Source: CAXBGS01 sp963975425
GTDB taxonomy: Bacteria > Planctomycetota > Planctomycetia > Pirellulales > Pirellulaceae
DNA length: 64,000 bases
Reading direction: 5' to 3'
Assembly (NCBI GenBank): GCA_963975425.1
Contig: CAXBGS010000002.1
Location: 915,610-979,609, forward strand
In this document: positions 1 to 8,406 of the stretch, piece by piece
Layout: the number at the start of each line of letters is the position of its first letter
Numbering within the stretch: the stretch's first letter is position 1
Program-made: the position numbers and the translations under genes
The notes under the pieces: model-generated
The model's database searches: none
Told to the model about the DNA's origin: nothing
Seen by the model: only the letters and a program-made list of their open reading frames with translations

Positions 1-312
1 ATGTACGGCAATTGCTTGGCAATGTCTTCCGGCATCGCGTCGCGCTGTGCTTTGTACTCGGGAAAGGCCTTGTGCCGTTCGGTGGGTTCCGACGTGTCGA
101 AGGCGGCCAGCAAGTGAGTCGGCTCTTCGCGGCTGATGATGTCCATCAGCGCATTATTGAAACCGAAAATGGCCGAGGTACAGAGTCCTGAGGACGTGAA
201 TCGAGGACTACGCACCAAAGCGAAATGCGCGCGATAGGTCAGCGCCATTCCGTCCAGCAGATACAGTTTCTTTTCAGACTCAAGCAGCGAAGCGGTGGTA
301 GACAGCGTTCAT
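1..312 (-). CDS. polA: DNA polymerase I, N-terminal 5'-nuclease part (runs off left edge)
   Basis: The minus-strand frame open from about 308 down to base 1 reads LYLLDGMALTYRAHFAL, then SSGLCTSAIFGFNNALMDII, then FPEYKAQRDAMPEDI. This is the start of the 5'-3' exonuclease (FEN-like) domain of bacterial Pol I, the replication and repair polymerase that removes RNA primers; the Asp of LLDG is the first metal ligand. The rest of the gene lies outside the window. The start is odd. The in-frame stop is TGA at 309-311, and no ATG, GTG or TTG precedes LLDG; the first in-frame ATG (248) lies after the essential Asp. Candidates are CTG at 305, or the ATG at 312, whose frame (MNAVYHRFAA) meets TGA at 280-282 and joins the polA frame by a +1 shift. 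An assembly indel would look the same. Family assignment is firm; the start is unresolved. Confidence 0.85.
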
Positions 313-471
313 CTCGATATTAGCGGGAACTGATGACAGTGTTCTCGCCGATATCGTAACGAATTTACCGCGACAAGGCTTTCGGGGCACGATCGCGGGC
401 CGATCCGGAACCGACAGCACTAGCGCCCCAGCAATACTATCACCGCGTGCCCCGACGCCGATCACCCCGTG

Positions 472-726
472 CTACTCCGCCGCCGGCGTCGTATCGGCGA
501 CAGGTTCTTCCGCGTTTTCATCCGGCGCGATCGCTGTTCCCGAACCGCCTTTTTCCATTACCGTGGTCTCGCCTGCGGAATCACCGGCGGGACCAACCGG
601 AGCCGCATACGGGTTGTCTTGAATACCATCGGGATTCCCACAGCCTGTCAACGGACAAAATGTCACCGTCAGCAGCGAACACAATAGGGCGACCGATCCG
701 ATTCGGTTGTTGACGAAAAGTCTCAT
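472..726 (-). CDS. small predicted lipoprotein, function unknown
   Basis: The gene encodes 84 residues beginning MRLFVNNRIGSVALLCSLL, with a hydrophobic segment and a lipobox ending LTGC, so it should be a lipid-anchored envelope protein. The mature part is short, acidic and rich in Pro, Gly and Ala (NPYAAPVGPAGDS, then DENAEEP), probably unstructured. The frame is open further upstream to 858, but the ATG at 726 is preferred: an AGGAAG Shine-Dalgarno lies about 7 bases before it and the signal peptide begins directly there. It sits upstream of polA on the same strand, separated by about 160 bases. No domain recognised. Short, low-complexity lipoproteins of this kind are common in planctomycetes. 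Confidence 0.6.
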   Translation of the reverse strand: MRLFVNNRIGSVALLCSLLTVTFCPLTGCGNPDGIQDNPYAAPVGPAGDSAGETTVMEKGGSGTAIAPDENAEEPVADTTPAAE

Positions 727-917
727 CTTACAATCTTCCTGTGTTAGACAGCGGGTGCGTGTGAACTTTGCCAAGGTTCGCCAATGGTACCAAATACGAA
801 CCGAGTAATCCTGCAATGGCCCATCGCGCACTCGCCCTGTGCGCGCTCCAACAGTCAATGACTCAAAGCGTCAATAGGCTCAAACAGCCAGCCATCGCCC
901 CGAACACAGACGTAACA

Positions 918-1733
918 CTAGGCGCTTGGAAGAGAATACAGCGATTCCACTTTGACAATCGCGTAGTCATCGGGAAACGTATGAATTGCTTGCACTCGCA
1001 TTGAGTTCTGGCGCGTCTCGATACTGATATAACTTAGCGCGCCCAACGCCATCCGGCCACTGGCATCGAAATGGTGCAGCAAGCCTTCGGTTGGACCTTT
1101 TTCCAGCTGTTGGCCGACCATCCAAAATAAATCCGGCTCGACCGATTCCAGCTGGAAATGCGTCCGGTACTCGATGCCGCCGCGGCAGCTGGCATGTTCC
1201 GTCCGGCTGCCTTTGAGTGATTTAGAAAACAAGCACCGACGCTTGGGCAGCGGCGTATGTGCGCTTGTGGCAACTTCACACAGAGTAAAATCACCCGAGA
1301 GTCCACTGCAGATTTCGGGCGATGACAATTCGGCGTCCGTCGGATCAGCGTTTCCAGGAAAGCCGTCACCTGGCAGACAATCAGCGATCTCGTCTATTGG
1401 CTCCCCAGCGGCGACCGCCCCATTGAGGGAACAGTCTTTTTCTTTTTGAGGACAACTATCACGCGAACCCAAATCACGTGTGGTCCACTTAATGACGTGG
1501 CCGCAATTTGTGATGTCGACGCGTGCTTCGTACCGGCTGCGGCTAATCAGGCGAGTTTTATGGACCACGTACAGCTCGGGATGAAGAGTCCGGCTGAAAA
1601 CATGAAAAGCCAACTCGGCAACTTTGGGTCGAACCGAAAGCACGGCGGAATTCCGAATCACAATGGAGTATAAATAACCGACGCGAAGGTCGGGTTCGAA
1701 TAGCGTCCCGTCACGATTGCGACGTCGCCACAT
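918..1733 (-). CDS. DUF2617 family protein
   Basis: The gene encodes up to 271 residues. The N-terminal part reads LSVRPKVAELAFHVFSRTLHPEL, followed by SRYEARVDITNCGHVIKW, and the C-terminal part has HTFPDDYAIVKVES. I recognise this as DUF2617, an uncharacterised family seen in planctomycetes and actinobacteria; biochemical function is unknown. No signal peptide, so probably cytoplasmic. The middle (about residues 95-185) is Cys-rich and poorly conserved-looking. The start is uncertain: a perfect TATAAT lies only 7 bases before the ATG at 1733, so that ATG would give a leaderless message, and GTG codons at 1661 or 1643 immediately before the conserved block would give a family-like N-terminus. 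Family call is by pattern recognition. Confidence 0.7.
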   Translation of the reverse strand: MWRRRNRDGTLFEPDLRVGYLYSIVIRNSAVLSVRPKVAELAFHVFSRTLHPELYVVHKTRLISRSRYEARVDITNCGHVIKWTTRDLGSRDSCPQKEKDCSLNGAVAAGEPIDEIADCLPGDGFPGNADPTDAELSSPEICSGLSGDFTLCEVATSAHTPLPKRRCLFSKSLKGSRTEHASCRGGIEYRTHFQLESVEPDLFWMVGQQLEKGPTEGLLHHFDASGRMALGALSYISIETRQNSMRVQAIHTFPDDYAIVKVESLYSLPSA

Positions 1734-1739
1734 GATGCC

Positions 1740-1768
1740 ATTATACGCACCGCATCGAAATTGGCTAA
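1740..1768 (-). promoter_or_regulatory. putative sigma70-type promoter for the DUF2617 gene
   Basis: Minus strand: a perfect -10 TATAAT at 1740-1745 and a weak -35 TTAGCC at 1763-1768, 17 bases apart. Transcription would start at about the ATG at 1733, implying a leaderless message or a downstream start codon. Confidence 0.4.
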
Positions 1769-1864
1769 AGAGCGTTTGTGGTCAAGAAAGCGAGAATAAC
1801 TTTTTTGATGACATCGACATATTTACATTGACTTCCCATTGACATCGGCACTCGAGTTTTTCAC

Positions 1865-2443
1865 ATGGTCGTCGTGATCGACAATTACGATTCGTTTACA
1901 TATAACTTGGTACAGCGGTTAGGCGAGATTGATCCTGCAATCGACATCCGCGTTTTTCGAAACGATGAGTTGACAGTGCAGCAGATCGATGATCTGAAGC
2001 CTTCGCGAATACTCGTCTCGCCCGGACCTTGTACGCCCAGCGAAGCGGGTGTCAGCGTCGAATGCGTCAAGCATTTTATCGGACGCATCCCGGTCTTGGG
2101 TGTCTGCTTGGGACACCAATCAATCGGCCAAGCGCTCGGCGGAAAAATCGTTCGCGCTCCAGAATTGATGCACGGCAAGACCGACAACATTGAACACGAC
2201 AATCAAGGTCTGTTCGCTGGAATCGAGAACCCATTCATCGCCACACGCTATCACAGCCTTGTGATCGAGCCCTCGAGCCTGCCAGAGGAGCTTGTCGTTT
2301 CGGCTTGGACTGAAACGGGCGGACAACGTCAAATCATGGGCGTGCGTCACCGCACCCATGCCTTAGAAGGATGGCAGTTTCATCCCGAAAGTTTTCTGAC
2401 GCAGCCGGGTATTGAATTGTTGCGTCGATTCCTTGCCTGGTGA
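1865..2443 (+). CDS. trpG: anthranilate/aminodeoxychorismate synthase glutamine amidotransferase subunit
   Basis: The 192-residue class I glutamine amidotransferase releases ammonia from glutamine for the partner chorismate-utilising subunit, making anthranilate (tryptophan) or 4-amino-4-deoxychorismate (folate). The N-terminus MVVVIDNYDSFTYNLVQ is typical of TrpG/PabA. The catalytic triad is visible: Cys81 in GVCLGHQ, and His173 and Glu175 in FHPES. The oxyanion-hole stretch SPGPCTP is present. Length is normal for the family. It stands alone: no trpE or pabB is adjacent, so it may serve both pathways, as in several bacteria with one shared subunit. Sequence alone cannot separate TrpG from PabA. 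No clear Shine-Dalgarno precedes the ATG. Confidence 0.92.
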   Translation: MVVVIDNYDSFTYNLVQRLGEIDPAIDIRVFRNDELTVQQIDDLKPSRILVSPGPCTPSEAGVSVECVKHFIGRIPVLGVCLGHQSIGQALGGKIVRAPELMHGKTDNIEHDNQGLFAGIENPFIATRYHSLVIEPSSLPEELVVSAWTETGGQRQIMGVRHRTHALEGWQFHPESFLTQPGIELLRRFLAW

Positions 2444-2683
2444 GCGCTCGATCGGCCACCGGATCGAACGGATTTCGATTAAACTCTGTATTCGATTTCC
2501 AACCGTCGTTCGAACATGCATGTTGCCCAGTGCGCAGGTTCTGTAACGCTTAGCCCTTCCAACGATCAGGCTTTCCAGCACTCGCACTTTCCCGCGCTCG
2601 CACTATCCGGCGCAGGTGAATTGCATCAACGAACGACCTTCACCCCCTTTGGCACCTAACGTGCCGGCAGTCCTCAGCCGGAG

Positions 2684-5053
2684 ATGACTTCGATGACTTC
2701 ACTGACTCGCCGTTTCACATTGAAGGTCCTCGGACTCGCCGGAACTTGGCTTGGCCTGGCAAAGACAAGCCAAGCGCAAGACGACGCACCGGCAACTTCC
2801 CCGTCATCAACGGACAATCCGACGGCGACAATCTCGTGGTCGAACACACACGATCGTGTCTGGCTTCGCGGTGACTGCTGGGCGAATCCGATGGAAGATT
2901 GGCGAGTCGTCGATGGCGCAGCCGAATGCCAATCACTTGGCGGCGATCGCAACGTTCATCTGATCACGCATCAACTAACCGATCCATCCAAGCCGTTTGC
3001 GATGTCGGTCGTGATTAGTCGTGTTGAATTCAACAAGCAAGACAGTGGCGCCGGGTTCAAAGTCGGCGTCAAGAGCGAGCTAAACGAGTACCGCAGCAAT
3101 ACTTTTGCCAAGTCCGGGTATCGCGCGGGCGTGCTCGCCGGCCAGCTCGTCCTGGGCAATAAAACAGCGAGCGTCTCAGGATTGGATCACCCGCAAAACG
3201 TCACGCTTCGCCTGACGGGCAAACCGGCCGGCGAGCAGTACGCACTACAGCTGACCGCTATGAGTGCTGATGGGAAAGAACTGGGACGCATTGACAATCA
3301 ATTCGCAAGCGATGCGGTCCTGGGAAATGTTGCGATCGTCAACAACTTTATTGCCAAACCGACCAAGCGAAAAGCGAACCCTGATGCCGAGGTGGGCAGC
3401 CGATATCGTTTTAACGATTGGGCGGTCGCCGGCGACGCATTCACCGTCAAACCCGAACGCGAATTTGGGCCGATCCTCTGGTCAATGTACTCGCTGAGCG
3501 ATTCGCGGAGCGAGGAAGGCTTCGTCATGAAAATCAGCGCGTTGACCGGCCCGCTGGGTGACGCGGACAATCATGATATCGAACTGCATATCCAGGCGAA
3601 CGGCACTTGGCGAAAGCTTGGAATCGTATCACTCGATACCGACGCATGGACGGCAACCTTTCGCATCGCCAATTGGGACGAGAGCGTCGAAACACCGTAC
3701 AAGCTTGTGTACCGCGAGCGAGGCCTCGATGGCACCGAAGTTGAATCGGTTTGGTCCGGCAAAATCAAACCCAACCCGGTTGGTCGTCCGCTGCGCATCG
3801 GCGCGTTGACCTGCCAAAACGATTATGGGTTTCCCTATGAACCGGTGGCCGAGAATCTGGTCAAGCTTGACCCCGACATGCTTTACTTCTCGGGTGACCA
3901 ACTTTACGAAAGCCATGGCGGCTATGGCATTATCCGCGAGCCGGCTGACCTTGCGATTTTGAATTATTTGCGCAAGTTCTATCAGCATGGCTGGGCGTTT
4001 CGCGATGCCATGAAAGACCGGCCAACACTGTGCATTCCCGATGACCACGATGTGTTTCAAGGAAATATCTGGGGCGAAGGCGGCAAGGCGATGGACGTCG
4101 AAAGCGGTGGTGCGTCGTCCAACGGCGGATACATTGAACCGGCGCGGATGGTCAACGTGGTCCACAAAACCAATGCCGCGCACCACCCAGACATTTTCGA
4201 CCCGACGCCTGTGCTGCAAGATATCAGCGTGTACTTCGGCGACATGGTCTACGGCAACGTCAGCTTCGCGATCCTGGGCGATCGTCAATGGAAAAGCGGT
4301 CCGCAGCATGTCGATACCGGCAGCGGTCGGGCCGATCATGTTTCGGACCCAGACTTTGACACCTCGATTCTCGACAAACCGGGCCTGGTCCTGCTGGGCG
4401 AACGCCAAGAGAAGTTCCTCGAACACTGGGTCGACGACTGGCGTGGACACGAGATGAAAGTCTTGCTCAGCCAGACGGTATTCGCCGCCGTCGCGACCCA
4501 CCACGGTCGTTATGACGGATTCTTGAAAGCGGATTTGGACTCGGGAGGATGGCCACAAACGGCTCGCAACAATGCGATCCGAATCATCCGTAAAGGCATG
4601 CCGTTGCACATCAACGGCGACCAACACCTGACCACGCTGGTCCAATATGGCATCGACGAGCAACGAGATAGTTGCTGGTCATTCTGTACACCCGCGATCG
4701 CGGCTGGGTATCCGCGTTGGTGGCGACCCGACGAATCGGGAATGCCACACGAGAATCGTCCCAAGCACGGTCTGGACAACACCGGCGAGTACTTAGACGG
4801 GTTCGGCAACAAAGCGTATGTGTACGCGGTCGGCAATCCGGAAGTCGGTACCGAAAAGAATCGCTACGACAAAGCGCACCAAAAGGGCAGCGGCTTCGGC
4901 GTTGTCACTGTCGACACAGAAGCCAAAACGTATCAACTGGACGCGTTTCGTTTCCTGGTCGATGCGACCGACGGAAAAGCCTCGAACCAATTCCCTGGTT
5001 GGCCGGTAACCATTCACCAACGCGAAAACTTAGGCGAGAACCGACTCGGTTAA
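2684..5053 (+). CDS. PhoD-like alkaline phosphatase / metallophosphatase, Tat-exported
   Basis: The 789-residue protein begins with a twin-arginine signal (TRRFTLKVLGLAG, cleavage near AQ at 30-32), so it is probably exported folded. The C-terminal half is a PhoD-type metallophosphatase: ALTCQNDYGFPYE, the metal-binding GDQLYE (404-409), DDHD (453-456), and HINGDQH (642-648). PhoD enzymes hydrolyse phosphate mono- and diesters using Fe/Ca. At about 790 residues it is clearly longer than ordinary PhoD (roughly 500), because residues 35-230 form an extra N-terminal module (WSNTHDRVWLRGDCW), perhaps a carbohydrate- or surface-binding beta-sandwich. A second ATG at 2690 is an alternative start. 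It lies 90 bases upstream of a DUF1080 gene on the same strand; whether they share a message is not shown. Substrate unknown. Confidence 0.85.
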   Translation: MTSMTSLTRRFTLKVLGLAGTWLGLAKTSQAQDDAPATSPSSTDNPTATISWSNTHDRVWLRGDCWANPMEDWRVVDGAAECQSLGGDRNVHLITHQLTDPSKPFAMSVVISRVEFNKQDSGAGFKVGVKSELNEYRSNTFAKSGYRAGVLAGQLVLGNKTASVSGLDHPQNVTLRLTGKPAGEQYALQLTAMSADGKELGRIDNQFASDAVLGNVAIVNNFIAKPTKRKANPDAEVGSRYRFNDWAVAGDAFTVKPEREFGPILWSMYSLSDSRSEEGFVMKISALTGPLGDADNHDIELHIQANGTWRKLGIVSLDTDAWTATFRIANWDESVETPYKLVYRERGLDGTEVESVWSGKIKPNPVGRPLRIGALTCQNDYGFPYEPVAENLVKLDPDMLYFSGDQLYESHGGYGIIREPADLAILNYLRKFYQHGWAFRDAMKDRPTLCIPDDHDVFQGNIWGEGGKAMDVESGGASSNGGYIEPARMVNVVHKTNAAHHPDIFDPTPVLQDISVYFGDMVYGNVSFAILGDRQWKSGPQHVDTGSGRADHVSDPDFDTSILDKPGLVLLGERQEKFLEHWVDDWRGHEMKVLLSQTVFAAVATHHGRYDGFLKADLDSGGWPQTARNNAIRIIRKGMPLHINGDQHLTTLVQYGIDEQRDSCWSFCTPAIAAGYPRWWRPDESGMPHENRPKHGLDNTGEYLDGFGNKAYVYAVGNPEVGTEKNRYDKAHQKGSGFGVVTVDTEAKTYQLDAFRFLVDATDGKASNQFPGWPVTIHQRENLGENRLG

Positions 5054-5143
5054 TCTCACGATCAGCAAACTCACTCAAGAACCACACCTGCATCCCCACC
5101 GTCCTCCACCAATCCTTCATCAATCCTCCCACGGAGCCCCACC

Positions 5144-6481
5144 ATGAACCTGATGCGAACTTGCTCTTTCGTCGCTGGTTGCCTGCTGATACTGACACCT
5201 GGCACATTCCTTCGCGCCGAGGCACCGCCGAATTTCGTTTCGATCTTCAATGGTCGCGACCTTGATGGCTGGGAAGCACGTCCGCACTTCAGTCCCATCA
5301 AGCTGGCCGAAATGTCAGAAGATGAGCGAGCCGAAAAGAAAGCCGAGTGGATGGCCGACGCCCGCCAACATTGGTCGGTCGAGAATGGTGAATTAGTCAA
5401 TGACGGGCACGGTGCATATTTGGTCACCGAAAAAGACTATCGCGATTACGAACTGTTGATCGAATACAAAACAGTCCCCCGCGCCGATAGTGGTATCTAC
5501 TTAAAGGGAAACCCACAGGTCCAAATTTGGGACTACACCGATCCTAAGAAATACCCCAGGGGAGCCGACCTGGGCAGCGGCAGCCTTTGGAACAACACCG
5601 CCGGCGCGCCAGGCAAAGATCCCTTTGTGCTCGCCGACAAACCGTTCGGCCAGTGGAATCAGTTTCGGATCCAACAAGTCGGTGCACGCACCTCGGTGTG
5701 GTTGAACGATCACATGGTTGTCGATCATGCCATCATGGAAAATTACTGGGACCGCGAGTCGCCGCTATTCGTGTCGGGCCCTATTGAATTGCAAACGCAC
5801 GGCGGTGAAATTCGCTGGCGCAATATCTACATTCGTGAACTCAGCAGCGACGAAGCAAACGCGGTCCTGCGCGAACACAAATCCCAAGCTTTCGCACCGA
5901 TCTTTGACGGCAAGTCGCTGGACCACTGGCACGGCGCGGTCGAAAATTACGAAGTCGTCGATGGGTCGATTCGATGCAAGGAAGGACAGGGCGGCATGCT
6001 GCTAGCCGAAAAAGAATACGGCAATTTCATCGCCCGAGTCGAGTTTCGCCTTCCGCCCGGCGGCAACAACGGACTTGTTATCCGTAGCCCCGGAACCGGC
6101 AACGCGGCTTATGATTCGATGACCGAGTTACAGGTACTCGATAACGATCACGAGAAATACGCCACGTTGGATCCGCGACAGTACCACGGTTCATCCTACG
6201 GAATGGTTCCGGCCAAACGAGGTTTTTTGCGAGAAACGGGCGAATGGAATTTTCAAGAAGTGACGGTCGACGGCAGCACGATCAAGGTCGAACTGAACGG
6301 CAACGTGATTCTGGACGCCGACCTGTCGCAAGTCACCGAATTCGCCAAGGACCGAGAGCATCCCGGGAAAGATCGCACATCGGGATTCTTTGGCTTTGCA
6401 GGACACCGAGATCCGGTAGAGTTTCGTAACATCTCTATCCGTGAACTCGCCCCCACGATCGAACCGAAGAAAAAAAAATAG
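5144..6481 (+). CDS. secreted protein with two DUF1080 (3-keto-disaccharide hydrolase) domains
   Basis: The 445-residue protein has a signal peptide ending around FLRAEA. Two DUF1080 modules follow in tandem. The first starts SIFNGRDLDGWEARP (about 31-45) and has SGIYLKGNPQVQIWD. The second starts PIFDGKSLDHWHG (about 250) and has PGGNNGLVIRSPG and TELQVLD. DUF1080 is a concanavalin-like fold widespread in planctomycetes; characterised members hydrolyse 3-keto-glycosides in the periplasm. The duplication within one chain suggests ancient fusion or tandem duplication. The tail ends in a run of lysines. Its 3' end almost touches hemL (10 bases between this stop and the likely hemL start), so translational coupling is possible, although the products are functionally unrelated. 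Confidence 0.85.
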   Translation: MNLMRTCSFVAGCLLILTPGTFLRAEAPPNFVSIFNGRDLDGWEARPHFSPIKLAEMSEDERAEKKAEWMADARQHWSVENGELVNDGHGAYLVTEKDYRDYELLIEYKTVPRADSGIYLKGNPQVQIWDYTDPKKYPRGADLGSGSLWNNTAGAPGKDPFVLADKPFGQWNQFRIQQVGARTSVWLNDHMVVDHAIMENYWDRESPLFVSGPIELQTHGGEIRWRNIYIRELSSDEANAVLREHKSQAFAPIFDGKSLDHWHGAVENYEVVDGSIRCKEGQGGMLLAEKEYGNFIARVEFRLPPGGNNGLVIRSPGTGNAAYDSMTELQVLDNDHEKYATLDPRQYHGSSYGMVPAKRGFLRETGEWNFQEVTVDGSTIKVELNGNVILDADLSQVTEFAKDREHPGKDRTSGFFGFAGHRDPVEFRNISIRELAPTIEPKKKK

Positions 6482-6491
6482 GATTGATTTT

Positions 6492-7796
6492 TTGAGTAAC
6501 ACCAAATCGTTTGCCGTCGGCGAAAAAAGTGCGGCGGCCTTTAATCGTGCCCGTCAGTTGATGCCGGGCGGGGTGAACAGCCCCGCCCGTGCGTTTGGCG
6601 CGGTCGGCGGAACCCCGCTCTTTATCGATAAAGCAGAGGGCCCCTATCTGTTTGACATCGATGGCCGACGGTACATCGATTTCATTGGCTCTTGGGGACC
6701 GATGATCTTGGGTCACGCTCATGCCGAGGTGATCGACGCGATTCAAGTGGCCGCGGCGCGCGGCACCAGTTTTGGTGCGCCCACTCAGGCCGAATCACAA
6801 TTGGCCGAACAGATCATCGATGCCGTCCCCAGCGTCGAAAAAGTCAGGCTGGTCAATAGCGGCACCGAAGCGACGATGAGCGCCATCCGCGTCGCGCGCG
6901 GCGTGACAGGTCGCGACAAAATCATCAAGTTCGCCGGCAACTATCACGGCCACGTCGACAGTCTGCTGGTCGCGGCCGGCAGCGCAGCGGCGACCTTGGG
7001 CGTACCGGATTCACCGGGAGTCACCGAAGGCGCCGGCCGCGACACGATTGTGTTGCAGTACAACGACGTCGAAGGAATCCAGGCCGCATTCGCCGAACAC
7101 CCCTCGCAAATCGCTGCGGTGATCCTAGAGCCTGTCGTGGGCAACATGGGGTGCGTTCCGCCAAGCGAAGCTTTTTTACAAGCGACTCGTGATCTGACAT
7201 CGCGAGACGGATCGATTCTGATTTTTGACGAAGTCATGACCGGATTCCGACTCGCGTTTGGCGGAGCACAGGAACGCTTTGGAATCACGCCCGACATGAC
7301 GACGCTGGGCAAAATTGTCGGTGGCGGAATGCCGCTGGGGGCTTACGGTGGCCGATCCGACATCATGGACCAAGTGCTTCCGGCAGGAAAAGTCTTCCAG
7401 GCTGGCACATTGAGCGGCAATCCCGTCGCCGTCGCCGCTGGCAGCACGACGCTGCGTCTGCTGAAAGAAAACCCTCCCTATGACGACTTGGAAAAGCTGG
7501 GTCAACGCTTGGCCGATGGACTAGATTCCGCCGCCGCGTCTGCCGGCGTCGACCATCAAGTACAGCGAGTCGGCAGCATGATGACGCTGTTCTTTAACCC
7601 ACAACCGGTCGCCAACTGGTCGGACGCTGACAAATGCGATCGAGATGCATTCGGCCGCTATTTCTGGGGATTGATTGAGAAAGGCGTCTACATGCCTTGC
7701 AGCCAATTCGAAGCACTCTTTTTCGGTTCCACACACACCGAGGCGATGGTTGACGAAACGATCGACGCGGCAAAGACGGTCTTGTCCTCGCTGTAA
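6492..7796 (+). CDS. hemL: glutamate-1-semialdehyde 2,1-aminomutase
   Basis: The PLP enzyme converts glutamate-1-semialdehyde to 5-aminolevulinate in the C5 route of tetrapyrrole synthesis. Hallmarks are AFNRARQLMPGGVNSPARAF at the N-terminus, SGTEATMSAIRVARG, NYHGHVD, DEVMTGFR and the PLP-binding Lys274 in LGKIVGGGMPLGAYGG. I chose TTG at 6492: it gives 434 residues, the usual family length, and follows the stop of the previous gene. The only ATG in frame (6441) would overlap the DUF1080 gene and add 17 basic residues foreign to the family. The stop overlaps the next gene's start (TAATG), implying coupling to the folate gene. Confidence 0.95.
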   Translation: MSNTKSFAVGEKSAAAFNRARQLMPGGVNSPARAFGAVGGTPLFIDKAEGPYLFDIDGRRYIDFIGSWGPMILGHAHAEVIDAIQVAAARGTSFGAPTQAESQLAEQIIDAVPSVEKVRLVNSGTEATMSAIRVARGVTGRDKIIKFAGNYHGHVDSLLVAAGSAAATLGVPDSPGVTEGAGRDTIVLQYNDVEGIQAAFAEHPSQIAAVILEPVVGNMGCVPPSEAFLQATRDLTSRDGSILIFDEVMTGFRLAFGGAQERFGITPDMTTLGKIVGGGMPLGAYGGRSDIMDQVLPAGKVFQAGTLSGNPVAVAAGSTTLRLLKENPPYDDLEKLGQRLADGLDSAAASAGVDHQVQRVGSMMTLFFNPQPVANWSDADKCDRDAFGRYFWGLIEKGVYMPCSQFEALFFGSTHTEAMVDETIDAAKTVLSSL

Positions 7797-8365
7797 TGTC
7801 GTTGACTAAATCGCAGCTTCGCCGACAAGCATTGGCGGCGAGAAACCAACAGCAGAGCAAGGACGCTGTCAGCAACGCGATCATCGATCGCGTTTTAAGC
7901 TTGCCGCCCTATGTCCGCGCCGCGGTCGCACTCTGGTACGTCGATGTTCGCGACGAAGTACGGACCCGAGGTGCGCTACGCGAAGCAATCACAAGCGACA
8001 AGAAGATCGTCGTGCCGTACTGCGTCAACAAGTCGCTACGTTTATTTCATCTGCAGTCGATGGATGAACTGCAGGCAGCAGCGTTTGGAATCCTTGAACC
8101 TCGTCAAGAGTTGCGATCACTGACTGACAAGAACATCACAGCCGACGCATTGGATTTCATCATCGTTCCGGGAGTCGCTTTTTCCCCTGAGCGGCAACGA
8201 CTCGGTCACGGAAAAGGATACTACGATCGACTGCTGTCGACGGTTCCCGAATCAACCACAAAGGTGGGCGTTGCGTTTGACTGCCAGATCATTAAATCGA
8301 TTCCCAGCGATCCGCATGATATTGCAATGGATGTTGTGCTCACGCAGTCTCGCATGTTCACTTGA
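7796..8365 (+). CDS. 5-formyltetrahydrofolate cyclo-ligase
   Basis: The 189-residue protein is the ATP-dependent enzyme converting 5-formyl-THF to 5,10-methenyl-THF, which recycles an inhibitory folate. The family signature GHGKGYYDR is at 137-145, preceded by IIVPGVAFS (122-130). The N-terminal LTKSQLRRQALAAR matches the basic helix of the family. Length is normal. Its ATG overlaps the hemL stop as TAATG, so the two are almost certainly co-transcribed. It converges with macB, whose stop lies 41 bases away. Confidence 0.92.
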   Translation: MSLTKSQLRRQALAARNQQQSKDAVSNAIIDRVLSLPPYVRAAVALWYVDVRDEVRTRGALREAITSDKKIVVPYCVNKSLRLFHLQSMDELQAAAFGILEPRQELRSLTDKNITADALDFIIVPGVAFSPERQRLGHGKGYYDRLLSTVPESTTKVGVAFDCQIIKSIPSDPHDIAMDVVLTQSRMFT

Positions 8366-8406
8366 CCTTTGCCGCCCTAACAATGACGTCGGAGCCGAGG
8401 CCTTGG

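Noticed and set aside
3629..4663. Minus-strand open frame of 344 codons inside the PhoD gene
   Set aside because: It is antisense to a frame with all PhoD metal motifs and has no recognisable domain; long antisense frames are usual at this GC content.
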